From NCBI GenBank assembly GCA_964501905.1, contig CAZCTW010000027.1:1-5643 (forward strand): a DNA stretch of 5,643 bases. Reading direction: 5' to 3'. A model generated the notes under the pieces. It saw only the letters and a list, made by a program, of their open reading frames with translations. It did not search any database and was not told the DNA's origin. Position 1 is the stretch's first letter. Each line of letters opens with the position of its first letter. This DNA is from B69-G16 sp964501905. GTDB lineage: Archaea; Thermoproteota; Thermoprotei; Thermofilales; B69-G16. This document shows positions 1 to 5,550 of the stretch, in pieces. The position numbers were made by a program, and so were the translations under genes.

Positions 1-24
1 CGCTTTTCCCGCTATATTCTCCAT
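1..24 (-). CDS. Start of a probable minus-strand gene, cut by the window edge
   Basis: Read on the minus strand, an ATG at 24-22 opens a frame of eight codons, MENIAGKA, that continues past position 1. The sequence AGAGGT (plus-strand 30-35) lies five bases upstream and is a good match to the archaeal Shine-Dalgarno consensus GGAGGTGAT at ideal spacing. It would be transcribed divergently from the ABC operon. Too little is visible to name a product. The alternative is that this stretch is the 3' end of a plus-strand gene, since all three plus frames are also open at the edge; the ribosome binding site makes the minus-strand reading somewhat better. Confidence 0.4.
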
Positions 25-179
25 CCCAGACCTCTGGCGCCGTGTATACTGGCGTGTGTTGTTTACGGGATGTAGTGGCGTATTATTCTTAATTTTTCTT
101 CCATGGCTTTAAAATTTTAGAAATTTAATCCTAGTTTTAGATGGGTTAAGTATTTATATTAACTTTTTATCTTGAAATA
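25..179. other. Divergent intergenic region
   Basis: This region of about 155 bases separates the probable minus-strand gene from the ABC operon. The left part (25-80) is G/C- and T-mixed and the right part (90-179) is AT-rich. It holds the leaderless-type promoter of the operon, two copies of TTTTAGA 20 bases apart (115-121 and 135-141), and an AAAATTTT palindrome at 111-118. I see no RNA gene in it. Confidence 0.6.
153..160 (+). promoter_or_regulatory. TATA box of the ABC operon
   Basis: The sequence TTTATATT is a good archaeal TATA box. Its centre is about 26 bases before position 183, so transcription should begin essentially at the start codon (GTG 180 or ATG 186). No Shine-Dalgarno sequence precedes either codon. 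Together these indicate a leaderless mRNA for the first gene. Confidence 0.65.
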
Positions 180-1118
180 GTGAAGATGAGGTACGCCGTC
201 GAAGCAGCGAACTTAACGAAGTACTTTGGCTCTTTTAAGGCAGTTGACGGTATCGAGCTTAAGGTTAGGGAGGGGGAGATATTCGGTCTTCTAGGTCCCA
301 ACGGGGCAGGTAAGACTACTACGATTAGGATGATTTTGGGTTTGATTAAGCCCTCCGCCGGCGTTGTCAGAGTTTTTGGGATAGATGTTGCCAAGAACAG
401 GAAGGAGGTTTTGAAGATTACGGGTTATATGCCTCAGCGTTTTAGCCTTTACGAGGATTTAACGACCGAGGAGAATTTGAGGCTTTTCGCCTCCCTCTAC
501 GGGTTGAAGGGGAGGAAGATAGATGAAAGAGTGGGAGAGCTTTTAGAAGAATTTCAGTTAAAAGAGTTTCGTTACAGGCTCGCCGGGAAGTTGAGCGGAG
601 GGACTAAACAGAGGCTAGCTCTGGCCGTCGCGTTGGTTCACGAGCCTAGGTTGTTAATCGTGGACGAGCCTACGGCGGGCGTCGACCCCCCTATTCGGAG
701 GTATTTCTGGGAGTACTTTAGGAAGCTTAGGCAGGAGGGCGTAACTATACTAGTTACGACTCACTACATGGATGAAGCCGAAAACTGTGATAGGCTGGCT
801 TTGATGAACCGGGGGAGGATTGTGGCTCGGGGTTCTCCTGAGGGTATTAAGAGGTTGGCTTATGGAGGGGATATAGTTGAGCTTTACACGGAGCGTAAGG
901 CTCTAGCCTATTTGAAGTCTTTTGAGGGGGTTAAGGAGATTTTAAAGGAGGATTTAAGGGATGGAGTTTGGAAAGTTAGGATTCTGGTTGACGACGCCTC
1001 GGATAGGCTTGTATCCATAGTTAAGACTTTGGAGGATAATGGGATTAAAGTGCATAGGGCTAACCAGGTTTTTGTGAGTCTTGAGGATGCTTTTATAAAA
1101 TTAACTGTGGGTGGTTAG
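180..1118 (+). CDS. ABC-2 type exporter ATP-binding protein (DrrA/CcmA/YbhF-like)
   Basis: This cytoplasmic ATPase subunit powers an ABC-2 export complex by ATP binding and hydrolysis. From GTG 180 (312 residues) every catalytic motif is present: aromatic A-loop Y15/F16, Walker A GPNGAGKTT at 39-47, Q-loop Q86 in MPQRFSLYEDLT, signature LSGGTKQR at 138-145, Walker B LLIVDEP at 158-164, D-loop around D169, and switch histidine H195 in TTHYMDEAE. The region after about 225 is the small C-terminal domain typical of DrrA/NatA-type exporters and ends in SLEDAFIKL, close to the usual LEDVF motif. The Q-loop stretch resembles YbhF, but this protein has one ATPase domain, so it should work as a homodimer. 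GTG 180 and ATG 186 are both compatible with the leaderless promoter; I keep the longer form but cannot decide. Codon use is more G/T-rich (many TTG, ATT, GTT) than in the two genes after it. Substrate unknown. Confidence 0.95.
   Translation: MKMRYAVEAANLTKYFGSFKAVDGIELKVREGEIFGLLGPNGAGKTTTIRMILGLIKPSAGVVRVFGIDVAKNRKEVLKITGYMPQRFSLYEDLTTEENLRLFASLYGLKGRKIDERVGELLEEFQLKEFRYRLAGKLSGGTKQRLALAVALVHEPRLLIVDEPTAGVDPPIRRYFWEYFRKLRQEGVTILVTTHYMDEAENCDRLALMNRGRIVARGSPEGIKRLAYGGDIVELYTERKALAYLKSFEGVKEILKEDLRDGVWKVRILVDDASDRLVSIVKTLEDNGIKVHRANQVFVSLEDAFIKLTVGG
1109..1114 (+). promoter_or_regulatory. Ribosome binding site that favours the GTG 1120 start
   Basis: GGGTGG lies inside the last codons of the ATPase gene, five bases before GTG 1120. 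The in-frame GTG at 1111 has no such sequence upstream. The same arrangement (GGGTGGAG, then TAG, one base, then the start) recurs before the third gene. This supports GTG 1120 as the permease start and coupled translation. Confidence 0.45.
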
Positions 1119-1119
1119 A

Positions 1120-2220
1120 GTGGGCGCTTTCACCGCCTTAGTGGTTAAAGACGTTAGGCAGCTACTAAGAGACCCAAAGACCATGCTGATGGTACTGCTT
1201 ATGCCAATTCTAGTTATGGCTATGTTCGTGGCGGGCTACGGGGGAGGCGGGGGCGAAGTACCTATAGCCGTCGTCGACTTAGACGAAGGTAAGGTTTCCT
1301 GGCAGCTTATAGACTCCTTGAGGAACTTTGGGGATTTTAGAGTAGACTACTTCGCCTCCACGCCGGAGGAGGGGGAGATGCTCGTTAAGAGGGGTAAGGT
1401 CTACGCCACCCTGATAATCCCCGAGGGCTTTAGCGAAGACGTTCTATTGGGCAGGAGGACCACCGTCGAGTTAATCATCGATTCAAGCTACGCTCACATA
1501 TCCGAGCTTATATGGGATGCTTTAAATGCCGCCGTCCAAGAATTCCAGAGAAAAGTCTCAGAGAGATACGGCACTTTCAGCATAACCGTCAATATGAGGA
1601 CGGTGTATGGCCCTAAGGTTAGCAGAGTGGAGAACTTCGTCCCAGTCGTTATGGGGATACTGTTGCACCTAGTGCCGATGAGCCTGATAGCCGTCTCTAT
1701 AAGCAGGGAGAGGGAGAGGAGAACCTTCGAACAGCTTATAGTCACCCCTATAAACAGTAGCGATATTATAATGAGCAAGCTCCTAGCCTACGCCCTGGTG
1801 ACGATATCGGATATGGTGGTTACCCTCTGGGTATCCGTGGAGTTTTTCGACGTCAGGGTTAAGGGGAGTTTTCTCGACTTGCTCGTGGTCAGCTCTATAA
1901 TGCTCCTTTGCTCTCTAAGCTTAGGCTTGCTAATATCGGTAATGTCTAAAAACCAGCTCCAAGCATACCAGACGGCTATATTCTTCTTCATACCCTCGAT
2001 GCTCTTCACGGGCTTTCTAACTCCCGTCGAGCTCCTCTCGGAGGAGGTTAGGCTTATCAGCAAGCTCCTCCCCCTATACTACTTCCTCAGAACTTTCCGC
2101 AATATACAGTTGAGAGGGTGGACGCTCTACGAAACCATGTATGAGGTAGGCGCGTTAGCTTTCCAGACTCTCTTCTTCCTCCTGTTATCTATTAAATTGT
2201 TGAAGTTGAGGGTGGAGTAG
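1120..2220 (+). CDS. ABC-2 type exporter permease (YbhS/YbhR-like, ABC2_membrane_3 type)
   Basis: This is the membrane subunit paired with the preceding ATPase, 366 residues from GTG 1120. It has one N-terminal helix (about 22-40), a large extracytoplasmic domain (about 41-173), then five helices at about 174-194, 219-240, 252-273, 280-301 and 343-362. The extracytoplasmic domain carries the usual strands of this family: IAVVDLDEG at 49-57, YATLIIPEGF at 95-104 and VELIIDSS. The loop ISRERERRTFEQLIVTPI at 194-211 is the classic ABC-2 coupling segment that contacts the ATPase. GFLTPVE near 298 matches the conserved region before the last helix. Only one permease is encoded, so a homodimer is expected. 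A run of five glycines follows helix 1. With GTG 1111 as start it would overlap the ATPase gene by eight bases; the ribosome binding site favours 1120. Substrate not predictable. Confidence 0.92.
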   Translation: MGAFTALVVKDVRQLLRDPKTMLMVLLMPILVMAMFVAGYGGGGGEVPIAVVDLDEGKVSWQLIDSLRNFGDFRVDYFASTPEEGEMLVKRGKVYATLIIPEGFSEDVLLGRRTTVELIIDSSYAHISELIWDALNAAVQEFQRKVSERYGTFSITVNMRTVYGPKVSRVENFVPVVMGILLHLVPMSLIAVSISRERERRTFEQLIVTPINSSDIIMSKLLAYALVTISDMVVTLWVSVEFFDVRVKGSFLDLLVVSSIMLLCSLSLGLLISVMSKNQLQAYQTAIFFFIPSMLFTGFLTPVELLSEEVRLISKLLPLYYFLRTFRNIQLRGWTLYETMYEVGALAFQTLFFLLLSIKLLKLRVE

Positions 2221-2221
2221 T

Positions 2222-2287
2222 ATGAAGAAGCTCGTTTTCCTCCTGGTATTCGCGGTACTTATAGCCTGTCTGCCTTCTCTCCAATCC
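2222..2287 (+). other. Signal peptide of the repeat protein, with lipobox-like LIAC
   Basis: Residues 1-22 form a Sec-type signal: KK at 2-3, a hydrophobic core at 4-17, then PSLQS before the charged KPDD. Residues 13-16 read LIAC, which fits the lipobox pattern [LVI][ASTVI][GAS]C with C16 as the would-be lipidated residue. Cleavage by signal peptidase I after S22 is the simpler reading. Confidence 0.55.
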
Positions 2288-4729
2288 AAGCCGGATGATT
2301 TTAGAGTAGTAGACGCCTACTGGACAGCCCCGCCGGTAGCCGGCGGTCCCAACGTGTTAAACGTAAAAGTGGAGTATTCGGGCTCTGGAAAAGCCGAAAA
2401 CATAACCGCTACCTTAAAACTGCTAGATGTCGCTGGCGTTGACTTAGAGGCGAACGACTACTATAACGGCTCCGTGACGGAGGGATTGAGGATTGAATTC
2501 TCCTTCAACTTCACCATACCGGAGGGAGCTAAAGCCTCGTACTACAGGGGCGTGCTCACTCTAGAATACTTTAAGGATGACACCTTACTTAAGGAAAGCT
2601 TAGAGCTACAGGTAGGCTTCACAGGCACCCCCTCATTCTCGATAAATCCTGGTAAAACCATGTTGACTAGAGGTAAAAGCGAGAAAGCGAAGCTTCTAAT
2701 AGGAGTGAAGGAAGCTCCCGCTAGAAACGTCGAAGTTAGAGTTACTCCGGCCTCGCCCTTCGTAACGGTGGTAGGGGGGAATTTGAGGAGAAGCGGGATA
2801 GTAGAGGCGGGAGAGGTCCTAGAGCTAGACTTCAAACTCATAGTTGACAGCAATGCCGGAGACTCTGTAGCCGTAACGGTCACCATAACCTATAGCGATT
2901 TCTCCAAAACTCCAGGAACGGTAACCGAGACTATAGGCTTTAAAGTTTCAGGGTACTCTATGCCCCAGCTAGAGGCTAGCCTAAGCCCGAGAAAAGTGGT
3001 ATCGGGTAAAACCGCCACCCTATACGTGACGATAACTAATAGAGGAGGGAGCACTGCGAGGCAAGTCTACGCTACGGTTTCTCCAGCGTCCCCAGGCATA
3101 GCCGTTCTCAAAGGCTCCTCGCAAAGCCTCGGAGATATACCCCCGCACTCCTCTAAATCGTTCAGCGTTTCAGTTAGAGCGGATAGAGGCTTAAGCGGAA
3201 CGGCCAGTTTGATACTTACCCTAACCTACTTGGATGAAAGCGACGATTCCCACGCGACCACGCTAACTTTGGGCTTTGAAGTTTTAAGAGGCTCTACTCC
3301 CGTCCTCGTAGCGTCTACGAGAGAGGAGGTTCTGCCGCTGGGCAGAGAGAAGAACTTAACGCTGGAGGTATCAAATATAGGCGATGGGAGAGCGGAGAAT
3401 GTAATATTAGACGTATTGTCAGGTCAGGGCTTTATGGTTCTCTCGAATAGCCGGTTCTTAATTGAAAAGCTTGAGCCCGGCGAAACCGCGCAGATAGAGC
3501 TTAGAGTTTTCGCCTCCCCCGCGTTTAGAGAATCCTCTATCGTAAATTTAAAATTGAAGTATTACGACGAGTACGGGGAGGAGTATAGTGACGCGTTTAA
3601 TCTAGCTTTTAAAGTGGAGGAGCCGGGCAAGCCCCTGCTAGAGCTTAAGCCTCTAAACGACACGCTTCTCCCCAATAAAGTGAACAAGGTCTACTTTGAA
3701 GTTTTAAATAGGGGTTTAGGCTCGGCCCGTAACGTTTCAATATCCTTCGCCTCTCCTAGCTTGGAAATAGCCTCGCTCGTGGGCGTGTCAACCCACCTAA
3801 TAGAGGAGATAAAGCCTAACCAGACCATAATCCTCGAGTATAAAGTCTTCGTCCAGCCAAGAGTCTACGGAGCCATACAGTTAGTCGCTTCCCTCAGCTA
3901 TCAAGACGACTACGAAAACTACTACAATAGGATTCTAGGTGTGGGCTTTAAAGTGGAGGGGGTATGGGAGCTATCCGTGCTACAAACCGTAACCAACCCT
4001 CCAGTCCTCTTCCCCGGCGATAAAATGGTGAAGCTCGTCGTAACGCTCTCGAATACGGGCGATTACATGGCTAAAGCCGTCAATTTAACCCTGATAGGCG
4101 GGAAATATTTAAAGCCGTCAACCTTCGCCACTTCGGTAGCCTACCTACCCTATCTGCCAGTTGGAGAAGCCGCTCCGCTGGTCTTTCTGATAGACGTGAG
4201 CAAGGAAACTCCGCCCGGAAACCATGAGGTTTTAATAGAAGCTGATGGGCGGGAGATCAGGTTTAGACTTACCGTTCTCGAGAAAGCCAGGCTTGAAATA
4301 GCCAACGTAACTAAGCTCTATACCTGTCCCGGCGAGCGAGGCTACAGGATAGTCTTAAGCATTAAAAACTTGTCAAACTACACGGTAGAGGATGTGCGCG
4401 TAGACCTCTACTCTCCCTTTATAACTGGGACTACGAGTACTAGGATAGGGGAGATGTTGCCGGGAGAGGAGAGGCTCGTAGTCTTTGAGGTAGACGTAGA
4501 CGAAGTAACGCCCCCTGGCGTGTTGCCAGTCGACGCTAAGGTTTCTTGGAGCCAAGATGGGAGGAGGCTCAGCGAAAGCTATAAACTATACTTAAACGTA
4601 TACGAGAAAAAGCCTCCAATCCTCCTCTACGCCGTAGTTCTCTTCGTTATCCTAGCGGCCGTCCTTCTACTGGCGAAGAAAACCACTCTCTTCGCTATGT
4701 TAAGAGAGAAAATGCGAGGTAGGGTTTAG
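2222..4729 (+). CDS. Secreted, C-terminally anchored protein with about seven CARDB/NEW3-like domains (COG1361, S-layer-like)
   Basis: This 835-residue protein has a signal peptide (KK, hydrophobic 4-17, possible cleavage after S22), then about seven repeats of roughly 110 residues: 23-134, 135-243, 247-355, 359-465, 469-578, 581-686 and 690-795. Each repeat has a core strand of the type VxNxGxxxAxNVxVxV (for example LEVSNIGDGRAENVILDV at 381-398), and four end in GFKV/GFEV/AFKV. This is the CARDB/NEW3 Ig-like beta-sandwich pattern of COG1361 proteins. A helix at 799-817 and a short basic tail put the C terminus in the cytoplasm. Eleven N-X-S/T sequons (N60, 82, 96, 378, 479, 504, 533, 621, 695, 716, 719) suggest heavy glycosylation. 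ATG 2222 follows the permease stop by one base, with GGGTGGAG at 2210-2217 upstream. Co-transcription suggests a partner of the exporter, but it could be its cargo or a cell-surface protein with its own role. No enzymatic motif is visible. Confidence 0.88.
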   Translation: MKKLVFLLVFAVLIACLPSLQSKPDDFRVVDAYWTAPPVAGGPNVLNVKVEYSGSGKAENITATLKLLDVAGVDLEANDYYNGSVTEGLRIEFSFNFTIPEGAKASYYRGVLTLEYFKDDTLLKESLELQVGFTGTPSFSINPGKTMLTRGKSEKAKLLIGVKEAPARNVEVRVTPASPFVTVVGGNLRRSGIVEAGEVLELDFKLIVDSNAGDSVAVTVTITYSDFSKTPGTVTETIGFKVSGYSMPQLEASLSPRKVVSGKTATLYVTITNRGGSTARQVYATVSPASPGIAVLKGSSQSLGDIPPHSSKSFSVSVRADRGLSGTASLILTLTYLDESDDSHATTLTLGFEVLRGSTPVLVASTREEVLPLGREKNLTLEVSNIGDGRAENVILDVLSGQGFMVLSNSRFLIEKLEPGETAQIELRVFASPAFRESSIVNLKLKYYDEYGEEYSDAFNLAFKVEEPGKPLLELKPLNDTLLPNKVNKVYFEVLNRGLGSARNVSISFASPSLEIASLVGVSTHLIEEIKPNQTIILEYKVFVQPRVYGAIQLVASLSYQDDYENYYNRILGVGFKVEGVWELSVLQTVTNPPVLFPGDKMVKLVVTLSNTGDYMAKAVNLTLIGGKYLKPSTFATSVAYLPYLPVGEAAPLVFLIDVSKETPPGNHEVLIEADGREIRFRLTVLEKARLEIANVTKLYTCPGERGYRIVLSIKNLSNYTVEDVRVDLYSPFITGTTSTRIGEMLPGEERLVVFEVDVDEVTPPGVLPVDAKVSWSQDGRRLSESYKLYLNVYEKKPPILLYAVVLFVILAAVLLLAKKTTLFAMLREKMRGRV
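2360..4600 (+). repeat. About seven divergent tandem repeats of roughly 110 codons
   Basis: The repeat protein's core motif recurs at residues 48-65, 159-174, 269-286, 381-398, 492-509, 606-623 and 711-728, a period of about 105-114 residues. The end-of-domain motif GF[KE]V is encoded by near-identical DNA at 2936, 3272, 3605 and 3944, spaced about 112, 111 and 113 codons apart. TTTAAAGTGGAGG is identical at 3608-3620 and 3947-3959. The repeats otherwise diverge strongly, so this is old internal duplication. Confidence 0.75.
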
Positions 4730-5142
4730 CCTTCTTTTCTAGCTAAAGCTATTAAAACCCCTAGCAAGGCTATCCCAGAGGCTACAGACACTATAAACGC
4801 TCCGCAAATCAAGGAGACCGTCGCAATCAGCAATGTTCTAATAAGCCATTTCTCCGCATTTTCCCTTGAAAGCTTAGACCCGGTCGAGTACAGCTTGTAG
4901 CCGAACACCCCTACTATAATGCTGATTACTGTTAGGAGGACGAGTAGTATTAAAGCCAGCAAGTAGGCTAAGTCAGCTAACCCATAGATTACCTTATAGC
5001 TCTCCAATAGGGGGAATATTATATCGGCGACGTACTTGACTAGTATAATACCTATCGAGTATTTTACTACTTCTGCCGCGGCAAATATGGCTACTATAGC
5101 TCCCCCAAACTCTACTAGAATCCTCTCTAATTTTAACTCCAT
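4726..5142 (-). CDS. Membrane protein of unknown function, 3-4 transmembrane helices
   Basis: I do not recognise the family. From ATG 5142 the product has 138 residues: a short charged N terminus (MELKLERILVEF), a hydrophobic segment at about 12-37, a loop with few charges at about 38-54, a long hydrophobic segment at about 55-83, a polar cytoplasm-like loop with basic and acidic residues (KLYSTGSKLSRENAEKW) at about 83-99, then a 34-residue hydrophobic stretch that could be one long or two short helices, ending ARKEG. There are no catalytic motifs and only one cysteine, at about 113. A TTG at 5145 would add one residue. No Shine-Dalgarno sequence precedes the start, and a TATA box 28 bases upstream indicates a leaderless transcript. 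Its TAA stop overlaps the TAG stop of the convergent operon. No direct link to the exporter is visible. Confidence 0.75.
   Translation of the reverse strand: MELKLERILVEFGGAIVAIFAAAEVVKYSIGIILVKYVADIIFPLLESYKVIYGLADLAYLLALILLVLLTVISIIVGVFGYKLYSTGSKLSRENAEKWLIRTLLIATVSLICGAFIVSVASGIALLGVLIALARKEG
4731..4740 (+). terminator. Possible U-rich terminator of the ABC operon
   Basis: CTTCTTTTCT begins two bases after the TAG stop of the operon's last gene. Archaeal polymerases stop at T-rich runs without a hairpin. The tract is short and lies inside the 3' end of the convergent gene, so this is tentative. Confidence 0.25.
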
Positions 5143-5165
5143 CAATTAGTATAAAGAGAGCTGAG

Positions 5166-5175
5166 AATATAAAAC
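5166..5175 (-). promoter_or_regulatory. TATA box of the minus-strand membrane protein gene
   Basis: On the minus strand this reads GTTTTATATT. Its centre is about 28 bases before ATG 5142, so the mRNA should start at or within a base or two of the start codon. It begins three bases past the stop codon of the upstream microprotein gene, which gives the membrane protein its own promoter even though the two genes are only 35 bases apart. Confidence 0.55.
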
Positions 5176-5177
5176 CT

Positions 5178-5309
5178 TCACGGTTTTAACTCCAAGACAG
5201 CACAGCTTGTATTCCCTAAGAACATCACAGCTATCGCGAGCATGAGAACTAGCGCGAAAATTATCAGGGAGTATTCCAGTATCGACAGCGTATACCTCAC
5301 CATCGACAT
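5178..5309 (-). CDS. 43-residue single-helix, pilin-like microprotein
   Basis: On the minus strand, ATG 5309 opens a 43-residue frame ending at TGA 5180-5178. GGGGAGG (plus-strand 5315-5321 region) lies about five bases upstream and is an excellent Shine-Dalgarno sequence. The product starts MSMVRYTLSILEYSL, followed by an unbroken hydrophobic helix at about 14-32 and a short tail with C36, a sequon at N33, and ELKP at the end. A Glu-Tyr at the start of the helix is typical of archaeal class III and Flp-type pilins (QxSLEY). However, the usual Gly/Ala before the cleavage site is missing, so processing by a prepilin peptidase is uncertain. An upstream in-frame ATG at 5339 would add ten residues but would place the Shine-Dalgarno inside the coding sequence. 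It could equally be an unrelated small membrane protein. Confidence 0.65.
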   Translation of the reverse strand: MSMVRYTLSILEYSLIIFALVLMLAIAVMFLGNTSCAVLELKP

Positions 5310-5321
5310 GGTATCCTCCCC
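5310..5321 (-). promoter_or_regulatory. Strong ribosome binding site of the microprotein
   Basis: On the minus strand this reads GGGGAGGATACC immediately before ATG 5309. GGGGAGG pairs well with the 16S rRNA tail. It decides the start at 5309 over the in-frame ATG at 5339. Confidence 0.6.
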
Positions 5322-5350
5322 GCGCTGCGGTAAAAGCATATTCCCTAGAG

Positions 5351-5359
5351 CTATAAAAA
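5351..5359 (-). promoter_or_regulatory. TATA box of the microprotein gene
   Basis: On the minus strand this reads TTTTTATAG. Transcription starting about 26 bases downstream, near 5329, would give a leader of about 20 bases that carries the GGGGAGG site. A second candidate, TTATAG at about 5365-5370, would instead start transcription near ATG 5339. Confidence 0.5.
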
Positions 5360-5408
5360 TTTTTCTATAATTCCTTCTTACTTCTTAAAAATCTTTTTAC
5401 GAGAGGCT

Positions 5409-5432
5409 AAAAATTTAAGATAATAAATTTTT
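5409..5432. repeat. Perfect 9-base inverted repeat with 6-base spacer
   Basis: The arms are AAAAATTTA (5409-5417) and TAAATTTTT (5424-5432), separated by AGATAA. The symmetry and its position between two divergent promoters suit a dimeric regulator's operator. Because it is made only of A and T in AT-rich DNA, chance is a real alternative. Confidence 0.5.
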
Positions 5433-5550
5433 GAACAGAAAGAAATTAATTTTATTCACATTTAAGGTTAATGCAAAAAATAACGGATTATAACCAAACG
5501 CTACCTGGCGTCAATGTTTTTGTGCCATAACTCGGAATCTTCGGGAATAG

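Noticed and set aside
63..104. 13-codon minus-strand frame from ATG 104 (MEEKLRIIRHYIP)
   Set aside because: It is very short, without a ribosome binding site or a convincing TATA box at the right distance; probably chance.
2..112. Plus-strand frame open from the left edge to TAA at 110-112, possibly the tail of an upstream gene
   Set aside because: All three plus frames are open for at least 70 bases here, the encoded residues show no recognisable pattern, and a minus-strand start with a good ribosome binding site at 24-35 explains the region better.
167..394. Open frame of 75 codons on the minus strand opposite the start of the ATPase gene
   Set aside because: It lies antisense to a gene with all ABC motifs, has no ribosome binding site and covers the Walker A region; it is a shadow of the coding strand.
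1494..2063. Two open frames of about 91-94 codons on the minus strand within the permease gene
   Set aside because: They are antisense to a clear membrane protein and rich in Ser/Thr/Leu as expected from reversing its codons; no start signals are seen.
2542..2886. Minus-strand open frame of 114 codons within the repeat protein gene
   Set aside because: Antisense shadow of a coherent seven-domain protein, with low-complexity Ser/Thr/Leu content and no ribosome binding site.
4373..4555. Minus-strand open frame of 60 codons near the end of the repeat protein gene
   Set aside because: Antisense to the seventh domain and not supported by any promoter or start signal.
5508..5526. TGGC...GCCA inverted pair that might form a hairpin upstream of the right-edge gene
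   Set aside because: Only four base pairs around a large loop, too weak to call a terminator or riboswitch.
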